Shown in pieces: positions 1-13,264 of a stretch of 64,000 bases of DNA. The translations under genes and the position numbers were made by a program. How positions within the stretch are numbered: the stretch's first letter is position 1; every line of letters starts with the position of its first letter. Source of the DNA: Amphiura filiformis (lineage: Eukaryota; Echinodermata; Ophiuroidea; Amphilepidida; Amphiuridae); NCBI RefSeq assembly GCF_039555335.1, contig NC_092640.1:32295887-32359886 (forward strand), read 5' to 3'. The notes below the pieces were generated by a model. The model saw only the letters and a program-made list of their open reading frames with translations, did no database searches and was not told the DNA's origin.

Positions 1-758
1 ATTAGTAGCATTGTTACACAGGTATATTAACTTACGCATTGTCAATACGAACAGCCACAAAATGACAAAAGAAACTATGAAAATACTTGCGCCCGCGTAA
101 CCTTTTAGATCACATCGGTCCGGATTTTAAAATCCAGATCATAAACGCGGCAAAAGGGGGTAGCACGCATCACTCTATCTCAATTATGTTGTAATGCGTA
201 CAGACGCACCGCAGCCTTATTATAGTCAAATCAATGTACAGTGTTATGCGTGTCGGGCGTGCACACATCGCTGACAATGTAGTCCAAATTGGATTTAATT
301 AATTACAATAATATGGGATCCGAATTGGTGCGGGTTCAAAAGAACCGTGTAAAAAGACATGAATCCGCCATATTTGGTTGAAGCAAACAGGAAACGGGTA
401 GAGACCTATCTGATTGAAGTTTTTGACCAGAACTAACCACTTACACTCCCATTTTCATTCAATTAGTCGCGATAATTTTATGTCGAATTTTAAGTAAAGA
501 CAAGTTATTCAACATGATGGATATTATACCTAAAACATTTTGATGGCTATCACCACTGATTACAATATGTGTGCATGTGTGGTGTGTCGCCCTATTTCAT
601 GAAGTCTGCCAGGAGTGACTCAAGTAAAGACAAAGTCTGTACAAACTGTGTAACGTATGCAAGTATTTCGTAAAACTGTTCATGTTGAAGTGTATTGAAA
701 ATGTAATCTATAAAATTGATAATAATACTATGACATTTCGGTATGTCTGGTTTACAAT
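1..758. other. Gene-less AT-rich stretch
   Basis: No exon with usable splice signals, RNA gene or clear repeat is visible in this stretch. The short open frames show no recognisable domain. Confidence 0.5.
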
Positions 759-862
759 GTAGGGGCGGCTTCAAAACTCGACCGGCAGTTGATGGCGGCT
801 GGACCGCGTTCCATTATTTAGCCGGGAGGAACCGGCGGTTGAGTTTAGAAGCTGCCCCTTAC
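759..862. repeat. Short palindromic MITE-like element
   Basis: The left end reads GTAGGGGCGGCTTC followed by AAAACTCGACCG. The right end, reverse-complemented, reads GTAAGGGGCAGCTTC followed by TAAACTCAACCG. The whole unit is only about 104 bp and can fold on itself. The inner motif of CGACCG beside CCGGCGGTT is shared with the longer element at 24821-25189, so this may be a small member or remnant of the same family. Confidence 0.55.
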
Positions 863-3800
863 CATGCTTTAGCAGTCAGTGAGAGAGTACATACTTGCGT
901 GAAGACAGGTTGGCGTCAGATGGTAACATATATACATCATACTAGTACATGTGTAGTCACCAAACACATGAATTATTTTAATTGCAAGATACATTTTGCT
1001 TAATGAGCTAGGATTATGGTGACCAATATATATATTATATATCTTTTTATTATAAAGAGTTAAGGGTACCATCAGAAAATCCTTTTAATTTTTGCCGCAT
1101 TGCGTAATGAGCCCAATGGCTTGCCATACGTATTGCAACAACCAGTTGCTTTCAAGATAGTAACGCATTTTTAAGACAACCAATAGAAATAGGGTTTCGT
1201 TTGTTTTTGAAAGCAATGCGTTGCTGTCGAAAGCAACACTTCGTTTTCATTTCAGTTAACATGGGAGGCCCGCAGCAGCAACGCTTTGCTATCGAACTGG
1301 CCTAATCCACATTAATGGCGAAAACAACGCGTTGCTTTCAAACGCAACAGGTTGCCAAAACCTCTATTCCTATAGCTTGCTTTCTTGAAAACAACATTAA
1401 ACGTTATTTTCGCATTTCGTATGATGCCTCAAAATGGCTTGCGATACCTAGTACTAGACCATATAGACTGTATCTTCATTTTTGTCATGGCATGTTTGTC
1501 ATTTTTTTCTTGAAAAAATACAAATGAGACTATTATAGACTACTTATACGTACATGTAACTTTTAGGTGGTATTGTGACAAATTTCAAGTGATTGTTTTT
1601 ACGCTTGCACAATAAATTGCACTTTATATTTTACATGTTTTAGATCTAGGCTGTATCCTGGCACACCGTTGGTCACTCAAAAGTCAGTGTCACTATGGTG
1701 GTCTGTACTCTTGCATTCATTGGTCAAGTTTATGATCTAAAAAAAGTTTATGATCTATTGTCATCATTTAATTTTTCCACCACAAGAAGCACACAAAAGG
1801 TGAAATTAATTTTAATTCAAGGATTAAATTCATAAAACGAATTCAACAATTTTATGCTTAATTTTGTATTCAAATATTCGAACACACACACGAAGATGGA
1901 TTTGTGTTCATTTCAATTTGGAAACTGACACTTAATTGAATAAAAAATACTTCGACCTCTCCTTAATTTTCTGGGAATAATATATTACAGATAGGCTACT
2001 CGTATTGTATTTAGTTCCCGGGCACCATGTTTCAGCTTATAGTATGTACATAACTTGCACAAATCTAATTCCGTCAGCAATTTGTGGTCCAGGACCACAA
2101 TGCTATAGGGCTCTTCTCAGCGGCCTCAGCCCTGCCGGACTTGCGGCCTTGATGATTTAGCATTGTGGTCGTGGACTACATGTTGTGGACGAAATTAGGT
2201 ATTTGATACATAAAAAAACTCGGTGTGATTTTCTCTTTGATTTGGTTCTCTTTGCGCAGGCGCTTCCCCTTTCCTTTTGGTGAAATGTACCCATAGTACA
2301 CCAAAATAATTCAAGACGTGTCACGAGTCTACCATGCATGTTCTCCATGCACAGAAAATAATAAATAATATAAATATTACAGAACTTATTTGGACTTTGG
2401 GTATCATCTTAAGACTTGAAATTGAAGATGGTGGTTTTTTTTCTGGTCCCGAAGCAACGTAAAGGATTATGGGTAAAAAACGCCGGCGCAATCAAGGATT
2501 CAGGCTATAACAGGGGGTAAATTATCGTTCCCCGGGTTATCGTTATGTCCGGTTCTGGTGTCAGATTGAAAACAAGAGACATGGTCTTCATCCACGACGC
2601 TGTCTTTTTTAATGACAGTTCTTGTTTCCATGTCAAACCACATTGCATTAAATAAGTTTAGAAACGCCAAAATATGCATTGTTGTTCTGCTCGTTTCGAT
2701 CACATCAACCAGATTCATCATGTTCATAGGCAAAAATACTGCTTAGCATGTGAAATAACGGGGGGAGGTTTGGAACATGCACCAGCCCGGGCACACCAGG
2801 TACAAGCATTTTGGGGCTTTCGAGGGAGGGATATAATTTCTGGCTCGCCATTTCAAAATTGAAAAATACACATAAAAATCAACCAAGAGTAGACGAATGT
2901 GTACTTTTATAAGTCATTAGGCGTGAACAATTAAATGTATAAATATAAAGCCAGGGTGAAAACCATACTTGAAAATCAAATATTGAACCCATGTGAATAA
3001 AGTGTTAAGACGCGATTGCTCAATACTGCTGTTACTCGAGTAAGTTCAGTTCCTCCTTGAGGGAGAAAAATTGGTAGGGAAACAATTGGGAGAGGTGTTT
3101 CAAGTTCACCACTCAAGCGGAAGGATCCGGAGGATTATCCGGGATAAGGGAAACTTGTAAGAATTAACCATTTATTTACGTCAACATCGGTGAAAAATAA
3201 GTAGATTTATCCTATTTTTTTATAAATATTGTTGAGTTTAGGTGTATTTTTGTTGGTAATCACTAGTATTTTAGGTGGTTTAAAGTTAAAGGATTGATTA
3301 TGATGTTAAACAGTGTGAAAACATGTTTCAATTTCCACGTTAGATATTGAGCTGAACTTTTATTGAAGAGTGAAAAAGGTTTTGGCCATAGAACAAACGA
3401 GCCGATACCAGACTTAGTAAGATGACGTCTTGTCTCAACCACGAAGGCAGAGTTCGATGACCTACCACTAATTTCATACACTTCATATGACCTCAACTAA
3501 TATTTTTAATTCTCAGGCTCAGGGTTACCTACCAAGTTCAAATAAGTTCATCATTATTATGTAAGACACTTAACTGCGACTTAAGTGATCGAGATTATGA
3601 ATAAACCTTAATTCTTGTCGTCGGCCAATGCTCTTTGATCGACCCACTCTCCGAAAAAGAGTTGTTTTATGAAAATAACCCTTGCTTTTCTCCGCTGATA
3701 TTGCGTACAGACTCCGGGTACAGACCCGTCTACAAATAACTATATACAATGTAAGTTTAAAGCATTACAAAAACGGTAAAAACACAGACGGACGAGTCTT

Positions 3801-4549
3801 CTGAATCTTCAAGACGAACAAAGACACTACGAACAAACATGCCAAAGCATTTCGGTTCATGGTTTTTAAGATAAATTTCACCCGAAATTTCGAAAAAACT
3901 TGGTAGTTTTTCACAATACATAACTGAATGTTCAAATATTTTCAATACATTCAACAAAGTTTGTTGATTGTGTTAAGTTTATGAACTCGTCAGAAACGTG
4001 CCAAAATTATTCTGCCTCGTTGAGCTAGAATTTTGCCAGTCTGATGTATACAATAAATGCCTGCAGCGTTGACGAATAGCTACACGTGGTGACAAAAACG
4101 AATTATTTATTATATTCCGCTTTAATTTCTGCTTGAAATGATGATTTTTATTATTATTCTTTATTTATTATCATCGCTCCTTGTATAGAAGTAACGTGGG
4201 GTACCATATTTGAGCTTAATGCAACTTCGTGTAAATGAAACAGAGGTTATATTAAACTAAATTTCGAATCGTGCTGCTCGTAACACAGCATATTGTTCCA
4301 TTCTGTAATGGTTTGGTTAATTAACATGTTTGATATGAAGTCTCATTCGCTGCATACAGGACATTACCAATCAAGATGTCCATCCTTTTAGTAGTATTAC
4401 TATGAGTCCGGGTATGAGTTTCAATTTTTCCCGCCAAATTGTGTTTAAAGGTACTATCAGTGAATCAATGAAAGCATAGATTAAAAATAGAAACATTGTA
4501 GGAATTGCTTAAAAGTGAAGAAAAGTCAATCAAATCATCATATTTATTG
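863..4549. other. Long gene-less stretch with short repeats
   Basis: No gene is supported here. At 1080-1360 there is a cluster of related short words (AACGCGTTGCTTTC, CAATGCGTTGCTGTCGAAAG, CAACGCTTTGCTATCGAA) suggesting a decayed inverted repeat. At 2080-2180 a GTGGTCC/GGACCAC pair is repeated. The frames at 2157-2733 have no recognisable domain. Confidence 0.4.
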
Positions 4550-5030
4550 CCGGGGGGGCACTCCAACATTGGAGATGACACGTACATGTATGTAGGGCTG
4601 TTAAGACCCCCTTTTTCAGCATCGCTGTCACCCAAAGACCTTATATTTTTTACGAACACATGCTCTGTCACCCAAAGACCCCCTATTTTTCCATTTGATC
4701 TGTCACCCAAAGACCCTTAACAGCAAATTTCATTTATCACTGATTTTGTTACTTATTTTGAAATTTGAAGCCATTTAGTACTAGAAATTCGATTTTCGAG
4801 GCTTCTGTGGGGCTGTTTCGGTTCTCACCCAAAGAGTCCATTTAAAAAAAGGTCATGTTCTCACCCAATGCCCCCATATTTTTTACATTTGCTCTCACCG
4901 AATGCCAAAAATCATGCTCTCACCCAATGACCCCATATTTTTTTACATTTTGCTCTCACCGAATGCCCCTTAGTGCGAAAGTGCCAGCCCTACACCTATA
5001 TCCATTTCAAATTGAAGTGCCCCACCCCGG
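4550..5030. repeat. TIR element with recurring CACCCAAAGACC motif
   Basis: The left end CCGGGGGGGCACTCCAA and the reverse complement of the right end, CCGGGGTGGGGCACTTCAA, match, and both run inward to GTAGGGCTG. Between them lie about eight copies of a 14-16 base word (TCACCCAAAGACCCC, drifting to CTCACCGAATGCCCC) about 35 bases apart. A related left half recurs at 60688-61030. This fits a non-autonomous repeat family with internal subrepeats; no transposase is present. Confidence 0.6.
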
Positions 5031-7572
5031 ATTTATTGATTATAAACACGAAGAAAACAGTCAGGTTAATTGATATGAAGCAGCAGAAGCACCATTCAAA
5101 TGCACGTGGCCGCGTATACCGGCAAATTCTCAAACATTGTCCAAAACTGTAGGGTATGTTAAAACCATGATAATAGAGCTGATATATAGCTGGTAAGTAC
5201 ATGTACTAATTCTGTATTCAAAACAAAACAAAAATGGGGGAAAATATTTGAAATAATTTTAGATTTTCTGATTTTTCGCTGATGATGCCTTCAACGTCGG
5301 CATATAAACTCCGAGTAAAAGTAAAATCATTGTGCTATTCTAAATTTCATCTTTTACGTGTAGAATTGCCAAACATTCAAAGCAAACCAGAAAACCAACC
5401 CCATTGTATGTTTTTTTGGCAATGAATTATTTCAAGTTTGGCCATAGCAAAATTCCCTATACTTTAAACCAAAAATGTGACTGGTTGAGGTTGACTTTCG
5501 GATCAACTTGCGCATAATAAGGCTATGTATTGGCAACTTATTGGTAAATCAAATAGTGCTATATGCACATTACCCCGGTACAATAATAAATTTCTCGCTT
5601 CTTTGGATATCAGAAGAAGCCGCATTACCACTGGTTTTTACCTGCATGGCTGGTTTGCATGGCAAGGTTCGCCATCTAAATGCCGCAAAAATTAAAAAAT
5701 TTTGCCACGGTCAATGAAGTTTCATGCAAAATTAATTGTAGGCCCTGCTGATTCGCCATCTCAATTGCACCTCTATGTGGTTCAGCTTTTAGCCTTTTAA
5801 AAGCTACAAATGTATTTCTAAAAGGCTACAAAAATTATTACTAATTTATAAATCCAAATCGATCATGTCGATGGGCATGCAACAATGTCAAAAAAAAAAT
5901 TCCTTTAAAAAGGAATGGGCGCATAATGGGAGATTTGATATGATGTGCCGTGTAACCGTTTGGATATTTTTTTCTTTAAAACAATAATGTCACATTAGCA
6001 TATATATAGCTATAAAGATTATGAAATGTCTGTGTAGTTTGTAACGCTTTTTTAAACACTTTAATGCGTTTCGTTCACAGAAGCACAGTATAAACGCTAT
6101 ATGCTATAAACATCACAATACAATAAATACTTTACACTTTCATAGAGGTTTTTAGATTGTTAGTGATTTTATGTTGAAAAAAATAAGTATGCCGTTTAAT
6201 GTTATAGCTAAACATTTAAACAAACATGTTTATTACCAAAAGCACTTCATATTTTATTAAAGTTGCTTTTGCTGGCTGATCAATTTCAGATACAAGTGTC
6301 GTCCTGAAGTTGTTACTTTTTCCATGAAAACATGTACCAAACATGTCAAAAAGGCTTTAAGTTAATAATAACATTAATTAAATTACAAGTTTTTATTCAA
6401 GAAACTAAATATGACCTCCTCAAAAATGATCATACATATTGCTGTGTCACCCATATACACACTGGTACATGTAAGCTTCTAGGCCATGTTTCCGAGCTAA
6501 GATTATAAACTTCGGATATGTCGGAATTACTGCGGCGTTCGCATCAATTTCCCCTCAGTCAGATTATGTCAAACCTTGCCGCGGTTTCCTCTCTCTCTCT
6601 CTGTACAACATCTAGGGGGTAAACGGGGAACCTTTGTAAAGAGGAAACCCCATTGAAAGAAACCCAATTTAGTGTGAGTAAAAATTTGATAATTTGTATT
6701 TGACAACATTGAAAAGTTAACCAACAGTTATCGGCGCCTTGACCCTGTGGAGTTTTAGCGGAAACTACAAAGTAAAGGATAAATTCCACGGCAAAACGTG
6801 GTACTTTAATACAAGCATAGAAATGGAAGCTCGATCTTTTGTATATTGTGGAAGTATTTGTATGAACAAAACCGTGTGCAATTTTTCAATAGATAAAGTT
6901 TTCTTACTGATCGGTTAACCCTCCGAGTATGGGCAATAACACCATGAACTACAGGGCGGGCAGACGATCGACTTTCTTTAATTATCAAAATAATGTGACA
7001 ATTCTGTTAAAATTTCGTGACTTTAAAGGATCCGAGCCCGGGATCTGAGTTGAATCCGACTCGAGTGCGCTCAAATGTTCGCAGTATTGGGTCGTGGTTC
7101 TTATGAATGAATGTATGGTTTAAAAAATAAAGTGCGATATTTCATATATGTATCGAGAACGGTGTGGAATTGAGTATGCTCATGATGTTTTTGCATCTGG
7201 ATTGATTCATATCGGTCATCGGTTAGGATTTGCATCAAATAGCCTAAACCACCAAACACATATCCAGCAAACACACAACGTTTTACAGCAACGGTTTAAA
7301 TATCGGGTTATATAAAGGGCATAGAAACATTTTAATAACATTCAGAAAACATTTTTGAAAATGTGATGCAAACGATTCTAACAGAATGTTATTTATACGC
7401 CTAACTATTGACAGAATATTTTGCAAAAATAATCTATCACATTGGAGCCATCATACCAAATTTGACTTACAAGATCAAATTTGACATGATTTCTGACTAG
7501 AAATTTACTAAGATCTTATTTTACTATTAGAATCTAGTCAAACTCGACTAGACCTTTTTAAGAGTGTATGTA
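5031..7572. other. Gene-less stretch
   Basis: No coding exon or RNA gene is supported. Words such as AAACACTTTAATGCGTTT and TATAAACGCTATATGCTATAAAC near 6050-6120 resemble arms of the palindromic element at 16318-16589. A short CT run lies near 6583-6602. Otherwise I see only AT-rich sequence. Confidence 0.4.
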
Positions 7573-7787
7573 TACACTCTTACATGTAGTTCTAAAAAGG
7601 TTCTTCGACTGTCCTCCAGGAAGAACCTTTAGAGGTTCTTCAAGGAACCATTAAAGTTTCTCCAAAGGGTCTTTAGAACCCCTTTTGGTTCAATCATGAC
7701 ACTTTTTGGGTTCTTGAACCTTATTTCCGGAGGGTGCCCGCTATAGAAGAAAAAAAAGGCTCTTGCATCTTTTTTGATAAGAGTGTA
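7573..7787. repeat. MITE-like element with GGTTCTTC motifs
   Basis: Ends are TACACTCTTA at left and TAAGAGTGTA at right, perfect 10-bp inverted repeats. The interior holds GGTTCTTC, GAACCTTTAGAGGTTCTTC, AAGGAACC and GGTTCTTGAACC, giving nested inverted words. There is no coding capacity. The structure fits a short non-autonomous DNA transposon; the superfamily is not assignable. Confidence 0.55.
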
Positions 7788-7863
7788 AGCCTAAGAGACT
7801 TAACTTGCTTTAATTGTGTATACTCGTATTTCATAACTTTGGATATGTTGGGTCAAGATTTAT

Positions 7864-8473
7864 GGTCTATTGCCATTTGGTCTAATACCATTTCGTCTAA
7901 TTCCCGTTTAGTCTATATTCAATTGGTCTAATACCAGACAGGCTAATTGCCACTTAGTCTAATAATCATATAGTCTAATGTCCATTTAGTCTAATATTGA
8001 TTGGTCTAATAACCGGTATGTCTACTAACCATATAGTCTAATAACCATTTGGTCTAATATTTCTTTAATAACCATTTGGTCTAATACCCATTTGGTCTAA
8101 TAACCGTTAGGTCCAATACTCATATGGTCTAATAACCAGTTAGTCTAATACCATTTCGTCTATTTATTAATAAACTAAATGCCTGTAAGACTAAACGGTT
8201 TGTAGACCAAATGAGTATTAGACCAAATGGCTATTAGACCTATTGGTTATAGACCAAATGGGTATTAGACTAAATGGTTGTTAGACTAAATGGTTTTAGA
8301 CTTATTGGTTATTAGACTAAATGGTTATCGGACCAAATGGTTATCGGACCAAATGGTTAAAGGACCAAATGATTATTGGACGTAGTGGATATAGACTTAA
8401 TGGGTTTAGATGAAATGGATGTAGACGAAATGGATATTAGACCAAATGGTATTAGACCAAACGGCAAATCCCC
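7864..8473. mobile_element. Foldback element made of inverted tandem GTCTAAT arrays
   Basis: The left arm (about 7864-8165) is a head-to-tail array of a 16-17 base unit, roughly GGTCTAATAACCATTT. The right arm (about 8170-8473) is the same unit inverted (AAATGGTTATTAGACC). The outer ends GGTCTATTGCCATTTGG and GGGGATTTGCCGTTTGG (right end reverse-complemented) are related. The 8-bp word AGATTTAT flanks the unit on both sides (7856-7863 and 8474-8481) and is a plausible target-site duplication. Long inverted repeats built of subrepeats are the hallmark of foldback transposons such as FB and Galileo. No transposase frame is present. Confidence 0.7.
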
Positions 8474-8830
8474 AGATTTATACTCATGGATTCACACTTC
8501 AAATTATATACTTGTATGAAGTTTTGAGCTAGAATCGTTTAACATACTGAATGAAATGATAGGCCTGTGAATTGAGATCATTTGGCTATAGCTCTATACA
8601 GCCACGGCAAAGAGCACAAATTCTCAAGTATACATTTACGAATATATAACCAGTCGCGTGATCAGCTCTATAGGCTACGTACGTACGTTCAGGTCCTGGG
8701 TTCAAGTCTCGTCTCGCGGGGATAACGCTCGAAAAGTTATAAGGATCGCGACTGATGGAGCAAGTTAGACCAGTATTCTACATAGGCTATACATGTATGC
8801 CTACTAATTAGTCCATAGATGACGTCCGAC

Positions 8831-9010
8831 GATCCAACATTGATATACAATTGGGCCCATATTAGTAGAGCTATGAGTTTTAAAAGTTTTAAAATACATG
8901 AAATATTGGAGACGTAGTCGTGTCCAATATTTTAAAACTCAGTCATAGCAAGACTAATAAATATTGGGCGTAAAGCATTCAATTTTATCAATTTATGTTT
9001 TGGATGCAAT
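8831..9010. repeat. Palindromic repeat, family member 1
   Basis: The arms contain CTATGAGTTTTAAAA and CCAATATTTTAAAACTCAG around a centre GGAGACGTAGTCGTGTCC. The outer parts carry ATACAATTGGGCCCATA and ATATTGGGCGTAAAGC. Better-preserved relatives lie at 18701-18866 and 33813-33967. It is non-coding and foldback-like. Confidence 0.6.
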
Positions 9011-9769
9011 ATTTTCACACACTTGGATTCATCAAAACATAATAATATGATGATAATAGGGTCGCATAAAAAAATTATGTTACGCTGCACAGTTGAGCTA
9101 TATCATTACAACCTCAGATACATGTGCATTTTTGTAAAAAAAATCCAAATTGAACAAATTGTGAACACACCGTATATAGACAGGTCCCATATTGCAGCAT
9201 GCATGCAATTTTTAAGCCTTTTCTGGGGTTTATTTGGTGATTTCGCCCTAGGGCTAAGGTTGAAAGGTCACGTTTGGGTTTGGCTAGAATTAATGTCTGA
9301 TATTTGTATCAATTAAAATGGTTAAGAAGGGTGGTTTGGTGTACACATACAGACCCCTTCACAGGAAATTTGTCACTTTTTATTCAATATTTAGTTTTGG
9401 GGAGTTCATTCAACTGGCTGTAGTGCACTGTATACAGTACAGATTTGGAAATCCCCCGGGAAATCGTTATTGCTGGGTACCAAACATTTGGGTTATACAA
9501 TGTATATTTCTATATTGTGTAAGTTTTGAACTTCTTGGACAACAAGTTTAAAATCTCTAGTACCAGTACGTTCAATATGTCTAAATACGTGATTTTGAAA
9601 TAATTCCATTAGCTAATTATGTTGCAGATACAGCAAAGGACATAATTATCACACATATAAATATTATAGTCCTATGATAATTATATATAGCCTATGTATT
9701 TTGTGATATACATAGCAATATTGGTTACATCTTTACTTTATTAAACATGTTAAATAAAAAGTATCACAG

Positions 9770-10141
9770 TTAAGGTGGTACTACACCCCTGATAAATGTT
9801 GTGACTAATTTTGCATTGTTCTCGAAAAATAACTACACACTGGTAACAAAAGTTATGTATATTATAGGGGCAAGGAATCCAATTACTTTAGTGAAATTTC
9901 AGTGATTAATGATAATTGTTTCATTATATATGTTAAGAAATGAGGTACATTCTAGCGGTAGCCTACCTCTTTTCTTATCATAAATAACATACCGCTTGTC
10001 TTGAGTCACTGAAATTCCGGTGTATATTGTAACTGGATTCCTTGCCCTATAATATACATAACTTTTGTTACCAGTGTGTTATTATTTTTGATAAAAATGC
10101 AAAATAGTCACAAATTTATCAAGGGTGTAGTACCACCTTAA
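9770..10141. mobile_element. TTAA-flanked MITE with long TIRs, copy 1
   Basis: The unit begins TTAAGGTGGTACTACACCC and ends GGGTGTAGTACCACCTTAA. The arms stay complementary for roughly 150 bases, including the word GGGGCAAGGAATCCAATTAC. TTAA at both ends fits the target-site preference of piggyBac-type transposons; that class assignment is inference because no transposase is present. A second copy lies at 36736-37100. Confidence 0.75.
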
Positions 10142-12196
10142 AACAGATTCAAGTACACGCATACGTTGTAAACTAAAACTGAAAGTGTGCGTCCAAGACA
10201 CATGAAGACAACAAAGACGTGCTGCTATCTACTGAAGATAGCAATTGGTGTATCATGCATACATCGCTAACGTGTTCTTGTCAAAATTGAATAATATTTA
10301 AATGTCGGATTGTATAAAGTTTACAAAGACGTATTTAAAACTTTTTATATGAAAAACCACAACAGCATTTTAAAAATGTTTATATAAAATATTTGTTGGG
10401 AAACATTTTGCGAAATATTTTAGTTCAAGTACAATACACATGTACGTGTAAACTTTATTTACAAATCAAATAATATTTTACGTTTATAACGTAAATTATT
10501 ATTTTACTTTGATTATATATGTCGATACAACTGAAGGGCTCAAAGTCAAGGAAATGAAATTAATGCCCATGGACCAGGAGATACGCACTGGTTGGTTTCG
10601 TGTGCCGTGTCTGCGGCCGGCAAATAGAGTCAAAGTTAAATGACAAACTTGAGGTTTATTTCATTATTATGCGAATCTCAAAACTAATAGCTGTACTCTA
10701 TGAAAAAAGTTAAATATTAGGGGCATTAGCCTCCTGCCTATTCATAATAGTATAAATGGTATATTCAGATATTTACATAGATTTTCAGAAAAGTACATGA
10801 CCCATGAAGTAGTCATATTTAAACAGATATTAAAAGATGTGTTTACTAATAATGATTAGTTTTAGTTATGACCCTCAAAATACATGTAACAATAGTGTCT
10901 GATTTAGTTTGAAAGTTCTCTCAGGTCATTGACCTGTGGGTGTAAAATGTACATGTATGGGCGTGCATTAATTCATTTTGCTGTGTATATTTAAGGCTCG
11001 GTGGCATAACCCCTCAGCACAGGCCCAAAGTTTATCCATGATGGCATCTAATGCTGATGAGCTATGTACAACTGCGTCCCCACCCGGGTTAACAATTGGT
11101 TTGTGTGGGGAAAAGTACCCGAATTTGACGAAAACAGACCTGAAATTGTACTAAATTTTGGAGAAAAATATTTTTAGTCATTTTCTTTGATTGAAATCAG
11201 AACCAAATTGTGGATGGAAATTTTGCAATAAAAATCAATCAGTGATATCAAAGCCTGCCAATTTTTGTGAAAAACAGGCCAAAATATGGAATGGATGAGG
11301 GTGTGTATGTGTATACGTGTGCATCCGCAGAATTTTGAAAGGGAGGGCCAATAGCCCAAAATTGCCGCCAAATGCGTCTCTATTGAGCATTCTGGGTGCT
11401 CCAGATGGAAGGGGAGCCGTGGGAGGTTGGTTCAAAATCGCAGCAAAATCGTTAAACTATTCAACATCCCTTCTTTTCTTGGAAGTTAAAAGGGACTTAA
11501 CTTAGATTGAATACTTAAAGTTACATCGAATATTCGACAGCAAATAGATAAAGTATGAATGGGGCCTTACATTTCATCCTCCAGAGGACTTCGTGCCGTT
11601 TAAACATAACAAAAACAGTACAAGAACAAAACAACAACTAATATTTTCTATTTACTTTTCCAACTTTCAGTTATCTTTAAATCGGCATAGAAAATAAACA
11701 TGATGGTTATCATGGTGATCTGTGGGTGATAACAACAAATACACGTTATAAACTGTGATCATAAACACCAGTTATTTTTGTGATTTTGATCTAACGGGAT
11801 CGTTCACGCGAGCTATAGACTGGTGTTTGCACTGTTCGCGAACTTGGAAAACGTGTAACACTTCGTCATAATTTTGGTGTGTGAAACGCGTGGGTGCTGT
11901 ATTATACTTGGAATACTTCATATTGTACCCCGGGTATTGTACAAAAAATGTATATAACTGTCTTACTGAACAATAATAAGGATTTTATTGTCATGAATAA
12001 GCTCTGACTAAATTCTGAACATCTCAACTTAACTGCTAAGTTTGTCAAAGTCTCGTTTTGTAATTCATATAGGCTATTGTAACATTGCATCACAGATTCT
12101 AGAAGGAATATCTTTTTACGGCAATTATTACGGCAGCCTATGCTGGGACCCTAGTGCATGGAGACTGGGTTATGGAGCTGTATGGAAGACACGACC
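10142..12196. other. Gene-less stretch
   Basis: No supported gene. Overlapping open frames on both strands at 11174-11505 lie in more GC-rich sequence, but they have no recognisable domain or splice context and cannot be told from chance. The rest is AT-rich. Confidence 0.4.
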
Positions 12197-12537
12197 TTAA
12201 AGGAGTGTTTCGTGATCCTAGCATCCTCTTTTTATGACATTTTCAGTACATATCCACGAAAAAGCATATTCCCAAAATTTCAGTTGATTCCGATTTTGCG
12301 TTTGCGAGTTATGCATGATTATGTGTATTACACTGCTCCATAGACAATACGTTGTAATTTCGTTCTGGTGCACCAGAACGAAATTCAAATTTCACGATAT
12401 CTTTGCAAAACGAATTAATCTGCAAGAAATATTTTGTACATAAACATTATGTAGCCAGAGGTTTCCAGTGATATAAAAATCTCAACTTTTTTGAGAAAAG
12501 TGGGGGATGAGGCTGTGGATCACGAAATGCCCTTTAA
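12197..12537. mobile_element. TTAA-flanked MITE with perfect central palindrome
   Basis: The left end TTAAAGGAGTGTTTCGTGATCC and the reverse complement of the right end, TTAAAGGGCATTTCGTGATCC, form TIRs of about 22 bases bordered by TTAA. At 12356-12385 lies a perfect 30-bp palindrome centred on CTGGTGCACCAG. There is no coding capacity. Confidence 0.7.
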
Positions 12538-12694
12538 TCTCCAACACACGGGGTGCATATTTCAATCACCCATTCAAGTAACCCGATTATGATATGCATC
12601 TCCTGTGTAAGAGGTTCTGGTCATGTCTCTCATATAGATTTCAACCAGCGGATGATTTAAGGAAGCCCCATCATGCACTGTAAAAGTGTTATCA

Positions 12695-12942
12695 CTATAG
12701 ACCACTTGGCATGCGACGTCATTGCCCGGCAGTATGCGCGCGAATTATGGCAATTTCCATTGTTCTTTGCCCTGCAGTGTGCGTACGCATCGTAGTTTGC
12801 TAAGGGCACGTGCATCTTAAATCGCCCGCCACATTTCATATAGTTCAAGAAAGCCATTGAACAGTGTAGCGGCTCGTTCAAGCAAATCGATAGACGAGTC
12901 CCTCGCCTTTGTTGATAAACAGTGATGTCAAGTGGTCTATAG
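12695..12942. mobile_element. MITE with CTATAGACCACTTG ends, copy 1
   Basis: The ends are CTATAGACCACTTG and CAAGTGGTCTATAG, perfect 14-base inverted repeats. The interior (for example TTTATCAACAAAGGCGAGGGACT on the minus strand) recurs in opposite orientation at 57894-58086, so this is a dispersed family. It is non-coding. Confidence 0.7.
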
Positions 12943-13264
12943 TTTCAACTGCCACTTTACTTTTCAAATCCCATTGAACTCTGTGCAAAAGATGTTGTTT
13001 TAGAATTGTGTGTGTGTCATTATTACTTGGTCGATTTCAGATCTAAAGTGATGTATGCGCATAAAGGATAATTCACAGCTTCTGTAGATAACATAAAATG
13101 TGAAATCGACCAGCTTTTTGAAGGTGTTTTTATTGTAAATATATCTGTCCAAATTCAAATTTAACCATGCACGTCTATGCAGTGGGCGAGCAGTGGTGTC
13201 ATGTTTACTCACACAGCTGTGCTAACCGCAAGACTTGCTGGGTAGTGCTTAAATCATCCTCTGG

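Noticed and set aside
743..1003. 86-residue plus-strand frame
   Set aside because: It runs through the small palindromic element at 759-862 and has no recognisable domain.
11174..11505. Overlapping open frames on both strands in GC-richer sequence
   Set aside because: No domain, no splice support, and both strands equally open; cannot be distinguished from chance.
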